The translations under genes and the position numbers were made by a program. Of a stretch of 64,000 nucleotides of DNA, positions 24,132 through 33,396 are shown piece by piece. Below the pieces are notes generated by a model that was not told where the DNA came from, ran no database searches, and was given only the letters and a program-made list of their open reading frames with translations. Origin of the DNA: JAKFWF01 sp031429105 (GTDB taxonomy: Bacteria > Pseudomonadota > Alphaproteobacteria > Rhizobiales > Hyphomicrobiaceae); contig JANOYV010000096.1 of the NCBI GenBank assembly GCA_031429105.1, positions 1 through 64,000 on the forward strand, written 5' to 3'. Position 1 is the first letter of the stretch. Every line of letters begins with the position of its first letter.

Positions 24132-26890
24132 ATGCCGCTCCCCTCCCGCTTCTCCCTTAGCGCTGCGAGCAATCGATGCGGTAGCACGGGGATCTTGTGG
24201 ACGCGAACACCAGTTGCTTTGAAGATGCCGCCGAAGATCGCAGGCGCGGTCGATATCAGCGCCGGTTCACCGACACCCTTGGCACCAAACGGTCCTTCCG
24301 GTGTGGGGTCCTCGATGATAATCGCGGTCATCTCCGGCATGTCACCGACCGTCGGGATCAAGTAGTCATGCAGGTTCTCGGTGCGGCCTGGAATGAACTC
24401 TTCCATCAGAGCTAATCCGAGCCCCTGCGCGATCCCGCCGTGGATCTGGCCTTCGACTTGTTGCGGATTGATGGCGCGGCCAACATCGTGCGCTGCTGCC
24501 AGTTTGAGAACCCGCGTGGTGCCTAACTCTAAATCGACTTCGACTAGTGCAACCTGGGTTGCAAAGCCATAACAGGCGTAAGGATTGCCCTGCCCGTTTT
24601 TATCGAGCGGCGTGGTAGGCGGATCGAAACAACCGGCGCCCATCAGCACCGCACTGTCATTATCCGCCGCGAGAGTATCAAGGCGGGTAACGTAAGATCC
24701 CGTCAACGTCTCAATCACGACTTCGCCGCCAGCGATGCGTAGCGCAACCGATGGATCGCCAACCAGATCAATCGGCGCACCGGCATGAATAAACAATTGC
24801 CGACGCAGATCGAGCGCTGCAAGTTCGCACGCGCGCCCCGACACGAAGGTTTGCCGCGATGCACTTGTCTTTCCTGCATCGGGCGTCAAACCGGTATCTC
24901 CGGCGACAAGACAAATGCTTTCAGGCGGCACACCCAACGCATCGGCTGCAATCTGGACCATGATCGTGTTCGAGCCTTGCCCGATATCAACCGCTCCGCT
25001 GTACAGTGTGACTTGGCCCGCTCTGTTGATTCCGACCCGCATCTCGGAGGGGTTAGACAGCGACGTGTTGCCAATACCGTACCAGGAACACGCAATGCCG
25101 ACGCCGCGCTTCAAATGGCGTGAGGACTGATTGAACGCGACTGCGTCTTGGTTCCAAGACGTCCAGTACGGGGCCACAGCGTCGATTGTCGCAACAATAC
25201 CAACTGAGGTCTCAAGTCGCTGTCCGGTAATGGTCCGGTCGCCAGCCCGCAGCGCATTGACACGACGGAATTCAAGCCAGTCTGTGCCACACTGATCGGC
25301 CAACATATCCATCGCCGCCTCACTGGCGATCGCACTTTGCGGCACGCCGAAGCCGCGGAAAGCACCGGATGGCGGCGCATTAGTAAAGTAAGCTGTCCCC
25401 CGCGTTTGGGCATGCGGCACACGATACGGTCCAGACGCATGGACCGGCACACGATTGGCAACCGTTGGTCCCCAACTCGCATAGGCACCGGTATCAAGTT
25501 CGGCGTGCGATTGGAAAGCGGCCAGTCGCCCCACCGCATCGCAAGCGACTTTGACGTACACCCGGGCCGGATGCCGCTTAGTCGATGCTGCCATACTCTC
25601 AGGTCGCGAATAAGCATAAGCGACGGGTCTGCCGGTACGCCAGGCCGCCAGCGCCACGATCGGGTGCACATTCAGGTCGAGCTTGCCGCCAAAGCCACCA
25701 CCGCAGGCACTCGGGATCAGGCGAATCTGATCCCTGCCAATTCCCAGAACCCGCGCCGTCTCATCGCGATGCTGATAGGGCGTCTGCGTCGATACATGAA
25801 GCTCGATCTGATCGCCGTGTCTGACAGCCCAGCCAGCTTCCGGCTCAATGTAGGCGTGCTCGACGAAGCTCGTCTCGTAAGTGCATTCGGATGAATAGGC
25901 GGCCTTCGCAAATGCGGCCGCGACATCGCCACAGCAGACGCCGCCGTCAGCCAAAATATTTCCCGGTCGATTAGCATGCAGTTGAATCGCCGCTGCAGAT
26001 TTAGCAGCGTCTATTCCAACCACTGGCGGCAGCGGTTCGTAGACAATGCCTAAATCAGCGTCGTTGACTTCAGCTAAGTTGTCAGGCGTCCCAACAAGCG
26101 CGGCAATCGCTTCGCCGCGATAACGCATCGCCCCATCGGCAAACACCGGTTGATCCTTGATATCGGGATAAATGCCGTGACCGTTGTTTGGAACATCATG
26201 CGCGGTGAGGATAAGCACGTCCGGGTGCCGTTGCCGACATTCAGCTAGCTTGCCGATCGCGAAAGTCGCACGCGCATGCGGCGAGCGAACGACGCGAACG
26301 CGTAGCGCATCGACCGGCACGTCATCGTCGCCGAAGTGCTCCTTGCCTGTCAGCTTGGCCTTGCCGTCAACCTTGGGCAGTGACGTGCCGACGCTACGCC
26401 CCGAGACTACAGCTGTAACCGAAACGACTGCTATGTCGAGAATGGCCTCGACAATTTTCTGGTAGCCGGTGCAGCGACACAAAACACCGCCGAGCGCGTC
26501 TTCGACTTGCGCTTTCGACGGCCGCGGATTGCGCATCAAAAGCCCAGTTACTGCCATCAACATGCCAGGCGTGCACATGCCGCACTGCGCAGCACCGTGC
26601 GCATGAAATGACGCTTGTAATGTCGAGAGTTGATCGTTGGTGGCCAACCCTTCGACCGTGGTGATCGCAGCACCCGCACACTGTCCGACCGCAACCAAGC
26701 AGGCACAAACTTCAGCGCCCTCCAACAGCACGGTACATGCGCCGCAGTCCCCAGCGTTGCACCCAATTTTCGTGCCGGTTAATCCAAGCTCGCAGCGCAA
26801 CGCATCACTCAGGCGCGTAGCTGCTTCAGCGACAAGCGTGACATGCTGTCCATTCACAATGCACGAGGTCGACCGCTGCTGATCAATCAT
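24128..26890 (-). CDS. Molybdenum hydroxylase, fused 2Fe-2S and molybdopterin-binding subunits (xanthine/nicotinate dehydrogenase type)
   Basis: A 920-residue protein. The N-terminal 150 residues hold two 2Fe-2S clusters: Cys44, 49, 52, 64 (plant-type) and Cys103, 106, 138, 140. From about residue 165 follows the molybdopterin domain with the GGGFGGK motif, SGAFRGFGVPQ and the C-terminal GAKGVGEPAL, whose glutamate is the catalytic base of the family. It hydroxylates a heteroaromatic ring carbon next to nitrogen using water. It lacks the CO-dehydrogenase AYRCSFR loop. The fusion of small and large subunits is a less common order; the FAD subunit is the next gene upstream (26887-27732) and overlaps by four bases. 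Confidence 0.88.
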   Translation of the reverse strand: MIDQQRSTSCIVNGQHVTLVAEAATRLSDALRCELGLTGTKIGCNAGDCGACTVLLEGAEVCACLVAVGQCAGAAITTVEGLATNDQLSTLQASFHAHGAAQCGMCTPGMLMAVTGLLMRNPRPSKAQVEDALGGVLCRCTGYQKIVEAILDIAVVSVTAVVSGRSVGTSLPKVDGKAKLTGKEHFGDDDVPVDALRVRVVRSPHARATFAIGKLAECRQRHPDVLILTAHDVPNNGHGIYPDIKDQPVFADGAMRYRGEAIAALVGTPDNLAEVNDADLGIVYEPLPPVVGIDAAKSAAAIQLHANRPGNILADGGVCCGDVAAAFAKAAYSSECTYETSFVEHAYIEPEAGWAVRHGDQIELHVSTQTPYQHRDETARVLGIGRDQIRLIPSACGGGFGGKLDLNVHPIVALAAWRTGRPVAYAYSRPESMAASTKRHPARVYVKVACDAVGRLAAFQSHAELDTGAYASWGPTVANRVPVHASGPYRVPHAQTRGTAYFTNAPPSGAFRGFGVPQSAIASEAAMDMLADQCGTDWLEFRRVNALRAGDRTITGQRLETSVGIVATIDAVAPYWTSWNQDAVAFNQSSRHLKRGVGIACSWYGIGNTSLSNPSEMRVGINRAGQVTLYSGAVDIGQGSNTIMVQIAADALGVPPESICLVAGDTGLTPDAGKTSASRQTFVSGRACELAALDLRRQLFIHAGAPIDLVGDPSVALRIAGGEVVIETLTGSYVTRLDTLAADNDSAVLMGAGCFDPPTTPLDKNGQGNPYACYGFATQVALVEVDLELGTTRVLKLAAAHDVGRAINPQQVEGQIHGGIAQGLGLALMEEFIPGRTENLHDYLIPTVGDMPEMTAIIIEDPTPEGPFGAKGVGEPALISTAPAIFGGIFKATGVRVHKIPVLPHRLLAALREKREGSGI

Positions 26891-27732
26891 GCGTCACCAC
26901 TCAGGTGAGCGAGTAATCGACGCACAACGATGATGGCGGTCTCGGCACGGTAGGTCGCATCAGCACGTATATCATCAATCGGTGACAGATCAGCCAAATG
27001 CTCCAGCGCAACTAGGCTTGCGACAGCGTGCAACGGAGCACCTTGCAACGCTTGCTCCAATCGATGCAGTCGCTGCGCCACTGGCGAACACGATCCGACG
27101 GCGATAGCAGCCTTTGTGACCACGTCATCGTGGACCGATAGTACGGCTGCTCCCATCACGATCGATATAAGTTGGTACTTGCGGGCGCCAAGCTTGATGA
27201 AATGCGAACGCGCATCAAGTTGAATCGATGGCACAAGCACCGCCGTCAAAAGCTCGTTTGATTGCAGTTTTGTCCGACGAGGGGCGATTAGGAATTCGGA
27301 CAAGGGCATAGTGCGAACGCCATCATTGCTTGCCAGCTCGACGGACGCATCGAGCACTAACAACGGCGGCACGCCGTCGGCAGCAGGCGAAGCATTACAG
27401 AGGTTACCGCCAATCGTGCCACGATTTTGGATCTGTCGGCCGCCGACCTCTCGGGCAGCGATCTTCAATGCTGAAAGTGCCGACGGCAGTGACGTCTCCG
27501 CAAGATCCGTCCACGTCGTCAGCGCTCCAATTCGAAGCCCAGCATCAGTTGTCGTGATGCCGCGCAAATCACCTAGCTGGCTCAAATCTAGGAGGCTGGA
27601 ACTAGCAGAGGCATACGCTGTTCGCCCAACACGCACCGGCCAAAAATCAGTGCCACCGGCAAGAATGTCAGCGCCTGCCGCCCGACATGCAAGCGCATCT
27701 GAAAGCTCTGTCGGTCGGACGTAAATCCCCAT
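26887..27732 (-). CDS. FAD-binding subunit of the molybdenum hydroxylase
   Basis: A 281-residue subunit of the CoxM/XDH middle type. The FAD-binding signatures ADILAGGTDFWPV and TIGGNLCNASPAADGVPPLLVLDASVEL are clear. It passes electrons from the iron-sulphur clusters to an acceptor. It ends by overlapping the fused subunit gene (ATGA), so the two should be made in equal amounts. With the 920-residue subunit it forms the complete hydroxylase, with no separate small-subunit gene needed. The next gene upstream, a flavin reductase of the FpR type, could take up or deliver electrons. Confidence 0.88.
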   Translation of the reverse strand: MGIYVRPTELSDALACRAAGADILAGGTDFWPVRVGRTAYASASSSLLDLSQLGDLRGITTTDAGLRIGALTTWTDLAETSLPSALSALKIAAREVGGRQIQNRGTIGGNLCNASPAADGVPPLLVLDASVELASNDGVRTMPLSEFLIAPRRTKLQSNELLTAVLVPSIQLDARSHFIKLGARKYQLISIVMGAAVLSVHDDVVTKAAIAVGSCSPVAQRLHRLEQALQGAPLHAVASLVALEHLADLSPIDDIRADATYRAETAIIVVRRLLAHLSGDA

Positions 27733-27747
27733 GTCACCCCGCGAAGT

Positions 27748-28521
27748 TCACCGCTCAACAAATGCTTTTTCGACGACATAACTGCCAGGGCGACTATGGC
27801 TGCCCTCGGCGAAACCAGATGCCTCAACGTAGCTCTTAGCGTCTCGGATCATATCGGGACTGCCGCACAGCATCACCCGGTCTCGGCTTGGATCGGTCGA
27901 TGCAAGCCCAAGCTTCCGGTGCACCTGGCCTGAGATAAAAAGTTCAGTGACACGTCCGCGATTGCGGAAATCTTCGCGTGTGACCGTTGGGTAGTAGACC
28001 AATTTCTGGCGTACACTCTCACCGAGAAATTCGTCGTTTGGCAAGTCACGCGAAATCACGTCGCGATAGGCAAGCTCCGACGCCGTGCGGCAACCATGGA
28101 GCAATACGATTTTGTCAAAACGCTCGTACACGTCCGGATCTCGAATGATACTCATGAACGGAGCCAAGCCAGTCCCTGTTGCCATGAGGTAGAGATTTCG
28201 CCCGGCCTGCACGTCGTTCTGAACAAGCGTACCCGTGGCCTTCCGGCTGACGACAACAGGATCTCCAACCTTCAATTGACGCAGCCGAGATGTCAGGGGG
28301 CCATCTGGCACAATGATGCTGAGAAACTCGAGCGCATCATCGTAGTGCGGACTGACCATGCTGTAGGCGCGCAACAATGGCCGCCCCATAACCTCGACGC
28401 CGATCATGGTGAACTGACCGCTGACGAAACGGAAGCCGCGGTCTCTGGTCGTGCGAAAGCTGAACAAGGTCGGCGTCCAGTGGTGGACCGACAGGACATG
28501 TTCAACGTTGAGATTGCTCAT
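27748..28521 (-). CDS. Ferredoxin/flavodoxin-NADP+ reductase (FpR type)
   Basis: A 257-residue plant-type FNR-like flavoprotein: FAD motif LRAYSMVS, NADP motif GTGLAPFMSI, LLHGCRTASELAYRD and C-terminal PGSYVVEKAFVER, the FpR ending. There is no 2Fe-2S domain, so it needs ferredoxin or flavodoxin as partner. It is the first gene of the operon. As FpR-type enzymes reduce ferredoxin with NADPH, it probably supplies electrons to the 6-hydroxynicotinate-reductase-like protein. It lies 76 bases downstream (in its own reading direction) of a perfect 14-bp palindrome. Confidence 0.88.
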   Translation of the reverse strand: MSNLNVEHVLSVHHWTPTLFSFRTTRDRGFRFVSGQFTMIGVEVMGRPLLRAYSMVSPHYDDALEFLSIIVPDGPLTSRLRQLKVGDPVVVSRKATGTLVQNDVQAGRNLYLMATGTGLAPFMSIIRDPDVYERFDKIVLLHGCRTASELAYRDVISRDLPNDEFLGESVRQKLVYYPTVTREDFRNRGRVTELFISGQVHRKLGLASTDPSRDRVMLCGSPDMIRDAKSYVEASGFAEGSHSRPGSYVVEKAFVER

Positions 28522-28595
28522 CGCGCGCAGCGAAACTTACAATTTTAGCCGTAAGTCACGTCCCAAAATTTGATGTTCGACTCGTCGGAAGTCTC

Positions 28596-28609
28596 GTTAG
28601 TATACTAAC
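28596..28609. promoter_or_regulatory. Perfect 14-bp palindrome, candidate MarR operator
   Basis: GTTAGTATACTAAC is a perfect palindrome in the 148-base space between the MarR gene and the first gene of the catabolic operon (start 28521). MarR proteins bind short palindromes of this size and AT content. The position (75 bases before the start codon) suits repression of the operon. I see no second copy in front of marR itself. Confidence 0.6.
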
Positions 28610-28669
28610 AATAAAATTGAATCTTGCTTGTTGTCAACGACTGAGCTGAAGGCACCGCTATTTTATGCA

Positions 28670-29116
28670 TCAACGAAGCTTTTTCAAAAGGCGCAGGAAC
28701 TCTACGCGTTCTTTGGGGAGCAAAGCTTCAAGCGTCGCCACACTGATACTGAACGCGACCGGCACCAACCGCTCGAACGTTTCGCGACCTTGATCAGTGA
28801 GTGCCACTCGGAAGCGGCGACCATCTTCTGGATCAGAATGGGTTTCGGCATGGCCATCGCGAATCAGTCGGTCGACGACACCTTTGATGGTCGCGACATC
28901 CATTGCTGTGAGGCGACCTAACTGATTTTGCGAACAAACGCCGATTTCGGCAAGCTTGGCCAGCGCCGCCCATTGCGTGGGGGTCAGTTCGTTCCCCATT
29001 GCATCTGAGAACAGTGCTCCATGGCGCTGATTGATCTGACGGAGGAGGAAGCCGACCTGTTCATCAAGCACGTAGGTCGCTGAACGGGCACTGTGGGTGG
29101 CACGCTGGGATGACAT
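28670..29116 (-). CDS. MarR-family transcription regulator
   Basis: A 148-residue winged-helix regulator: LTPTQWAALAKLAEIGVCSQNQLGRLTAMDVATIKGVVDRLIRDG with the DPEDGRRFRVALTDQG wing, as in MarR proteins that sense aromatic acids. Such proteins, including NicR of aerobic nicotinate degraders, are released from DNA by a substrate or intermediate. It is on the same strand as the operon and 148 bases upstream of it, with a 14-bp palindrome between. A role as its repressor is likely. Confidence 0.88.
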   Translation of the reverse strand: MSSQRATHSARSATYVLDEQVGFLLRQINQRHGALFSDAMGNELTPTQWAALAKLAEIGVCSQNQLGRLTAMDVATIKGVVDRLIRDGHAETHSDPEDGRRFRVALTDQGRETFERLVPVAFSISVATLEALLPKERVEFLRLLKKLR

Positions 29117-29344
29117 TTTTGTTGGCCTTATAGATCTTACCTACGTCGTCGCATTGCACCCAGTCTCTATCAGCGACCTGAGCATGAAAGGTCAACCGGT
29201 GATGAATAATCGCAAAATCGATGCTGAAGCCACTCCCACGACGGATGATCGACAATGAAGGTCGCAATCAACCTGATGCGAGCGCGCGTCGAGACGTGAT
29301 AGTCAAACGAGCGCCACCATTGAGCAGGAAGCAGCGAGCGTTTG

Positions 29345-30955
29345 ATGTCTCTCAAGCCAACAATGACTGCCGACTACGTGATCGTCGGCGCGGGTTCTGC
29401 TGGCTGCGCACTGGCCGCACGGCTGTCGGAAGATGGCACCACAAGGGTTGCCATTATTGAGCATGGCGGTAGTGATTTCAGTCCCCTGATCGCAATGCCA
29501 GCGGCCCTTTCGTACCCGTTGAACATGGCTCGATACGACTGGGGCTATCGCACGGAACCCGAACAGCACCTGGGCGGGCGGTCACTCGCAGCGCCTCGTG
29601 GCAAGGTCATTGGCGGATCGTCGTCGATCAACGGCATGGTCTATGTCCGTGGCCATGACCAGGATTTCGACGCGTGGGAAGGCCTCGGCGCCAAAGGCTG
29701 GGGTGCCCGTGATGTTGCTCCCTATTTCGATCGAATGGAAACGGCTCACGGCGGCGAACAAGGCCACAGGGGGACAAAAGGACCGGTCCATGTAACGCGT
29801 GGAAGCATGACCAATCCCTTGTTCCAGGCGTTTATTGACGCAGGCCAGCAAGCGGGCTTCCCAACCACTACCGATTACAACGGCCGACACCAGGAGGGTT
29901 TCGGCACTTTGGAGCGCACTGTTTGGCAGGGGCGGCGATGGTCTGCGGCCGACGCCTATTTAAAGCCTGCGATGAAACGCCAAAATGTGCACATGATCCG
30001 TGGACTTGCCACGCGCATCGTGTTGACTGATCGAAAGGCAACCGGCGTGGTGATCGAGCGCCACGGGCGGGCAGAAACGATTACAGCTACCCGCGAAGTC
30101 ATCATCTCAGCATCGACCTTCAATTCACCGAAGCTTTTGATGTTGTCGGGCATAGGACCGGCAACGGACTTGCAGGCCAACGGCATCGAGGTGTTTGCGG
30201 ATCGCCCGGGCGTGGGCGCCAATCTACAAGATCACCTGGAAGTCTACCTGCAGTATACGTGTCTGGAGCCCCTGACGCTGAATGCAAAACTCGGACTGAT
30301 TTCCAAAGCACGTATCGGTCTCGAATGGCTGCTGCGGCAAACTGGCGATGGTGCAACCAATCACTTCGAAGCCGGTGCATTCGTGCGCTCCAGCCGCCAA
30401 GCTACTTACCCCGACGTGCAACTGCATTTCCTGCCGGCCGCAATCCGCTATGACGGCTATGCGCCAACAAAGGGGCATGGCTTCCAGGTGCACGCGGGCC
30501 CCATGCGATCAACCTCGCGTGGGGACGTTCGACTGCGATCAGCCGATCCACGGGCTGCACCGCTGATCCGTTTCAACTATATGTCCGAGCCCCAGGATTG
30601 GATTGACTTTCGCACTGTCGTTCGCCTCGTCCGCTCTGTCGTCGACCAGCCTGCGCTTAAGCCTTATAAGGGCGATGAAATATCGCCAGGAGCGGCCATT
30701 CAATCCGACGCGCAGTTGGATGATTATTTGCGCGAGCATATCGAGAGTGCGTATCACCCCTGCGGCACATGCCGGATGGGTGATTCCCATGATCCCATGG
30801 CCGTGGTTGATCCGGAAACACGCGTGATCGGCATCAGCGCCTTGCGGGTTGTCGACAGCTCAATCTTCCCACGCGTGACCTATGGTAATCTTAATGCGCC
30901 GTCGATGATGGTTGGTGAAAAGGCAGCCGATTTAATATTGGGTAGGGCGTCGTGA
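29345..30955 (+). CDS. GMC-family flavoprotein oxidoreductase (choline dehydrogenase-like)
   Basis: A 536-residue enzyme of the glucose-methanol-choline family: dinucleotide-binding VGAGSAGCALAARLSEDG at the N terminus, RGKVIGGSSSINGMVYVRG, the second GMC signature around SASTFNSPKLLMLSGIGP, and the C-terminal catalytic histidine region YHPCGTCRMG and YGNLNAPSMMVGEKAADLI. It oxidises an alcohol using FAD, probably at the cytoplasmic side of the membrane. ATG 29345 is taken; ATG 29363 begins the conserved fold directly. It is divergent from marR with a 228-base space, so it may respond to the same regulator. Substrate unknown. Confidence 0.9.
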   Translation: MSLKPTMTADYVIVGAGSAGCALAARLSEDGTTRVAIIEHGGSDFSPLIAMPAALSYPLNMARYDWGYRTEPEQHLGGRSLAAPRGKVIGGSSSINGMVYVRGHDQDFDAWEGLGAKGWGARDVAPYFDRMETAHGGEQGHRGTKGPVHVTRGSMTNPLFQAFIDAGQQAGFPTTTDYNGRHQEGFGTLERTVWQGRRWSAADAYLKPAMKRQNVHMIRGLATRIVLTDRKATGVVIERHGRAETITATREVIISASTFNSPKLLMLSGIGPATDLQANGIEVFADRPGVGANLQDHLEVYLQYTCLEPLTLNAKLGLISKARIGLEWLLRQTGDGATNHFEAGAFVRSSRQATYPDVQLHFLPAAIRYDGYAPTKGHGFQVHAGPMRSTSRGDVRLRSADPRAAPLIRFNYMSEPQDWIDFRTVVRLVRSVVDQPALKPYKGDEISPGAAIQSDAQLDDYLREHIESAYHPCGTCRMGDSHDPMAVVDPETRVIGISALRVVDSSIFPRVTYGNLNAPSMMVGEKAADLILGRAS

Positions 30956-30974
30956 CCTCAGACGGAGTGTTCGC

Positions 30975-31679
30975 TTGACGAAGAAAATTCTTGGCATCTT
31001 GTTCGACAAGGACGGCACATTGCTCGACTACCATTTGAGTTGGTCGACATTGAACAGCCGGGCAGCTAATCTTGCAGCTCGGGATGATGGCACACTCGGC
31101 GCACATTTGCTGGCTATTGGTGGCTTAGACCCGGACACGGGACGGGTAAGATCGGGCAGTTTACTTGCTGCCGGCACCACGACCGAGATCGCACAGGCGT
31201 GGATCAATGCCGGAAGTAGGTTTGACCTTGGAACTCTGACGTTCGGCATCGACGAAATCTTTCGCGCTGGTGTCGCAACCGTTGTTCCGGTGCTTGACCT
31301 TGCCGCATTCTTTCGACGCCTAAAGGCGCGTGGGCTTGCACTCGGCATCGCCAGTAGCGACAGCGAGGCGGCCATTCGCATGACGGCTGACCGCTTCGGC
31401 TTTACCACACACGTCGACTTTATTGTCGGCTATGACAGCGGGTATGGAGCAAAACCCGGTCCGGGGATGCTCAACGCATTCGCCGCCAATGCGCGCCTTA
31501 CGCCAGAGACGATTGCCGTGGTCGGCGACAACCTCCACGACATGGAAATGGCTCACAACGGCAACGCTGGTTTGAAGATTGCAGTCCTTACTGGCACTGG
31601 CAGTAGGGCCGAATTGGCGCCCGCCGCCGACTTGTGTCTCGACAGTATCGCCGACTTAGAGATCGCGTTATTCAGCTAA
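30975..31679 (+). CDS. HAD-family phosphatase (phosphoglycolate-phosphatase-like)
   Basis: A 234-residue HAD hydrolase with motif I FDKDGTL (Asp11, Asp13), motif II GIASSDSE, lysine in YGAKPGPG, and motif IV GDNLHDMEMA. It has a small helical cap (C1). It lacks the special cap lysine region that marks phosphonoacetaldehyde hydrolase, so I do not call it phnX although a phosphonate operon ends nearby. The start codon is TTG at 30975, with GGAG 8 bases before it. It follows the GMC gene by 19 bases, and its end meets the convergent permease gene 4 bases away. Confidence 0.8.
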   Translation: MTKKILGILFDKDGTLLDYHLSWSTLNSRAANLAARDDGTLGAHLLAIGGLDPDTGRVRSGSLLAAGTTTEIAQAWINAGSRFDLGTLTFGIDEIFRAGVATVVPVLDLAAFFRRLKARGLALGIASSDSEAAIRMTADRFGFTTHVDFIVGYDSGYGAKPGPGMLNAFAANARLTPETIAVVGDNLHDMEMAHNGNAGLKIAVLTGTGSRAELAPAADLCLDSIADLEIALFS

Positions 31680-31683
31680 TGGC

Positions 31684-33396
31684 TCAGCGGCGGCGCCATG
31701 CTTGCAAGCGACCGAAAACGAACCGATCAATGCCAAGATGTAGCAACTTTACAGCCAACGCCGTCAGAACGATCACGGTTGCCATGGCCGCTGCGGCTGC
31801 CGTGGTACCAGACTCATCCATATGCACGATGGAGATCGCGGCAAGCTTTGATTGCGCACCATAAAGGAAAATCACTGCCGACACCGTCGTCAGCCCGTTG
31901 ACGAACATGTAGACCGCAACGTCGAGAATCGCCGGCATACAGATCGGCAGTGTGACTCTTAGGAAGGTGCGCCAAACCGGTACTTTCAAGGATGCAGACA
32001 CCGCCTCGAACTCATTATCGATCTGCTTTAGTGCGGTCACGGCAGTGATATGGGCGGTCGTGTAGAAATGCGCAATCGAGTTCACCGCTAACAAAGCAAG
32101 TGTTCCGTAGAACACATTCAGCGGATTCCATTTGGCATTGATAAAGAACACATAGGCAAGGCCAAGCACTAATCCCGGCACTGCCATTGGTAGCATCGCT
32201 AGCAGATGCGCGAACGTCCGCAGACCGCGTGCGTTCTGCCCTTTCTCGATCAAGTACGCACCGATGAACACAATCGTCGTGCCGACAACTGCTGAAATCG
32301 CCGCCATTTTGAGTGACGTAAAGTAAGTGCCCCATCCGGCTGGTTCGAAGTCGCCGAAATTGTAGTTCTTGGTGCTGAGCGTCAGGTTGTAGGGCCAGTA
32401 GGTAACGAACGAGGCCCAGACGGCAACGCCCAGCACGCCAACAACGAGCCCGCCAACGAAGAGGCAATAGATCAGTGCCATGCGGTCGTTAAAGGCGTCC
32501 GGCTTTGGTTCCAGCGGCACCGCCCGTGCTGACAGCAGTGCCACCTGCTTGCTCTGAATCCGCCGATCCACGAAAAAGGCAAGCACCGCCGGTGCCAGGA
32601 GCACGAGACCGACGACGGCACCCATTTCAAAGTTTTGTTGACCGACGACTTGCTTGTAGGCGTCGGTTGCTAGCACGTTGAATTGTCCGCCAATGACTTT
32701 GGCGATGCCAAAATCAGTAACGACCAGTGTGAACACGACAAACGCAGCGCTGACGAGACCGTATTTCACGCCGGGTATCGTGACCGTCCAAAAGATGCGC
32801 CAACTTGAAGTGCCGAGCGCATCTGCGGCTTCATACAAACGGCCATCAGCAAGTGACAATGCCGTCGTTATGATCAGCATCGCGTGCGGCAGGCAATAGA
32901 ACACCTGCGCCATCATGATACCGATGGGACCGTAAATCGTGTTGCCGAACAGCCAAGTTTTAAGGAACCCTTGGTTGCCGAAAATGTAGATGAAAGAAAT
33001 TGCTGACAACAGAGACGGCGCAAATAGTGGCAACAGCGCGATCGAATAGAATAGCCCTTTTGCCGGCATCTTGGTGCGAGTGAGCGCATAGGCATAGCCA
33101 AAGCTCAACGGAATGACGATTGCGGTCGTCAACAGCGCAACCCAGATACTGTTCCACAGCGAGCCAACCAACGACGGCGTCGAGAAATACACGACGTAAT
33201 TGGCGAGCCCGACGAATTCGCCTTTTGAGTTCTGGAAGCTCTTGGACAAGAGCAGACCCAACGGCAAAGCTATGGTGAGCAGCAGAAACCCAATCAGGGC
33301 CCACAAGGCCGTCCGCACGATCAGATCATCGCGGGAAAACTTTTGTACAATGGGCTTGGAGTGTCGTGCAGATTGTGGAGCGGCTGCGATTGTCAC
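31684..33396 (-). CDS. Fused permease of a phosphonate-type (Fbp/AEP family) ABC importer
   Basis: A 570-residue inner-membrane protein with two permease domains of the Fe3+/thiamine/2-aminoethylphosphonate class, about 12 membrane segments in all. The first part has AYALTRTKMPAKGLFYSIALLPLFAPSLLS and the second FAHLLAMLPMAVPGLVLGLAYVFF, each before an EAA-type loop. Single-chain double permeases of this kind work with one ATPase and one binding protein. It overlaps the ATPase gene by four bases. It is the last gene of the phosphonate operon, so aminophosphonate import is the likely role. Confidence 0.88.
   Translation of the reverse strand: MTIAAAPQSARHSKPIVQKFSRDDLIVRTALWALIGFLLLTIALPLGLLLSKSFQNSKGEFVGLANYVVYFSTPSLVGSLWNSIWVALLTTAIVIPLSFGYAYALTRTKMPAKGLFYSIALLPLFAPSLLSAISFIYIFGNQGFLKTWLFGNTIYGPIGIMMAQVFYCLPHAMLIITTALSLADGRLYEAADALGTSSWRIFWTVTIPGVKYGLVSAAFVVFTLVVTDFGIAKVIGGQFNVLATDAYKQVVGQQNFEMGAVVGLVLLAPAVLAFFVDRRIQSKQVALLSARAVPLEPKPDAFNDRMALIYCLFVGGLVVGVLGVAVWASFVTYWPYNLTLSTKNYNFGDFEPAGWGTYFTSLKMAAISAVVGTTIVFIGAYLIEKGQNARGLRTFAHLLAMLPMAVPGLVLGLAYVFFINAKWNPLNVFYGTLALLAVNSIAHFYTTAHITAVTALKQIDNEFEAVSASLKVPVWRTFLRVTLPICMPAILDVAVYMFVNGLTTVSAVIFLYGAQSKLAAISIVHMDESGTTAAAAAMATVIVLTALAVKLLHLGIDRFVFGRLQAWRRR

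Noticed and set aside
24128..26890. Reading the molybdenum enzyme as carbon monoxide dehydrogenase CoxL
   Set aside because: The CO-dehydrogenase active-site loop AYRCSFR is absent and the small subunit is fused, which fits the xanthine/nicotinate type.
30975..31679. HAD phosphatase as phosphonoacetaldehyde hydrolase (phnX)
   Set aside because: Motifs match a phosphoglycolate-phosphatase-like HAD, it lies on the opposite strand in another transcript, and the phn operon already has the phnY-phnA route.
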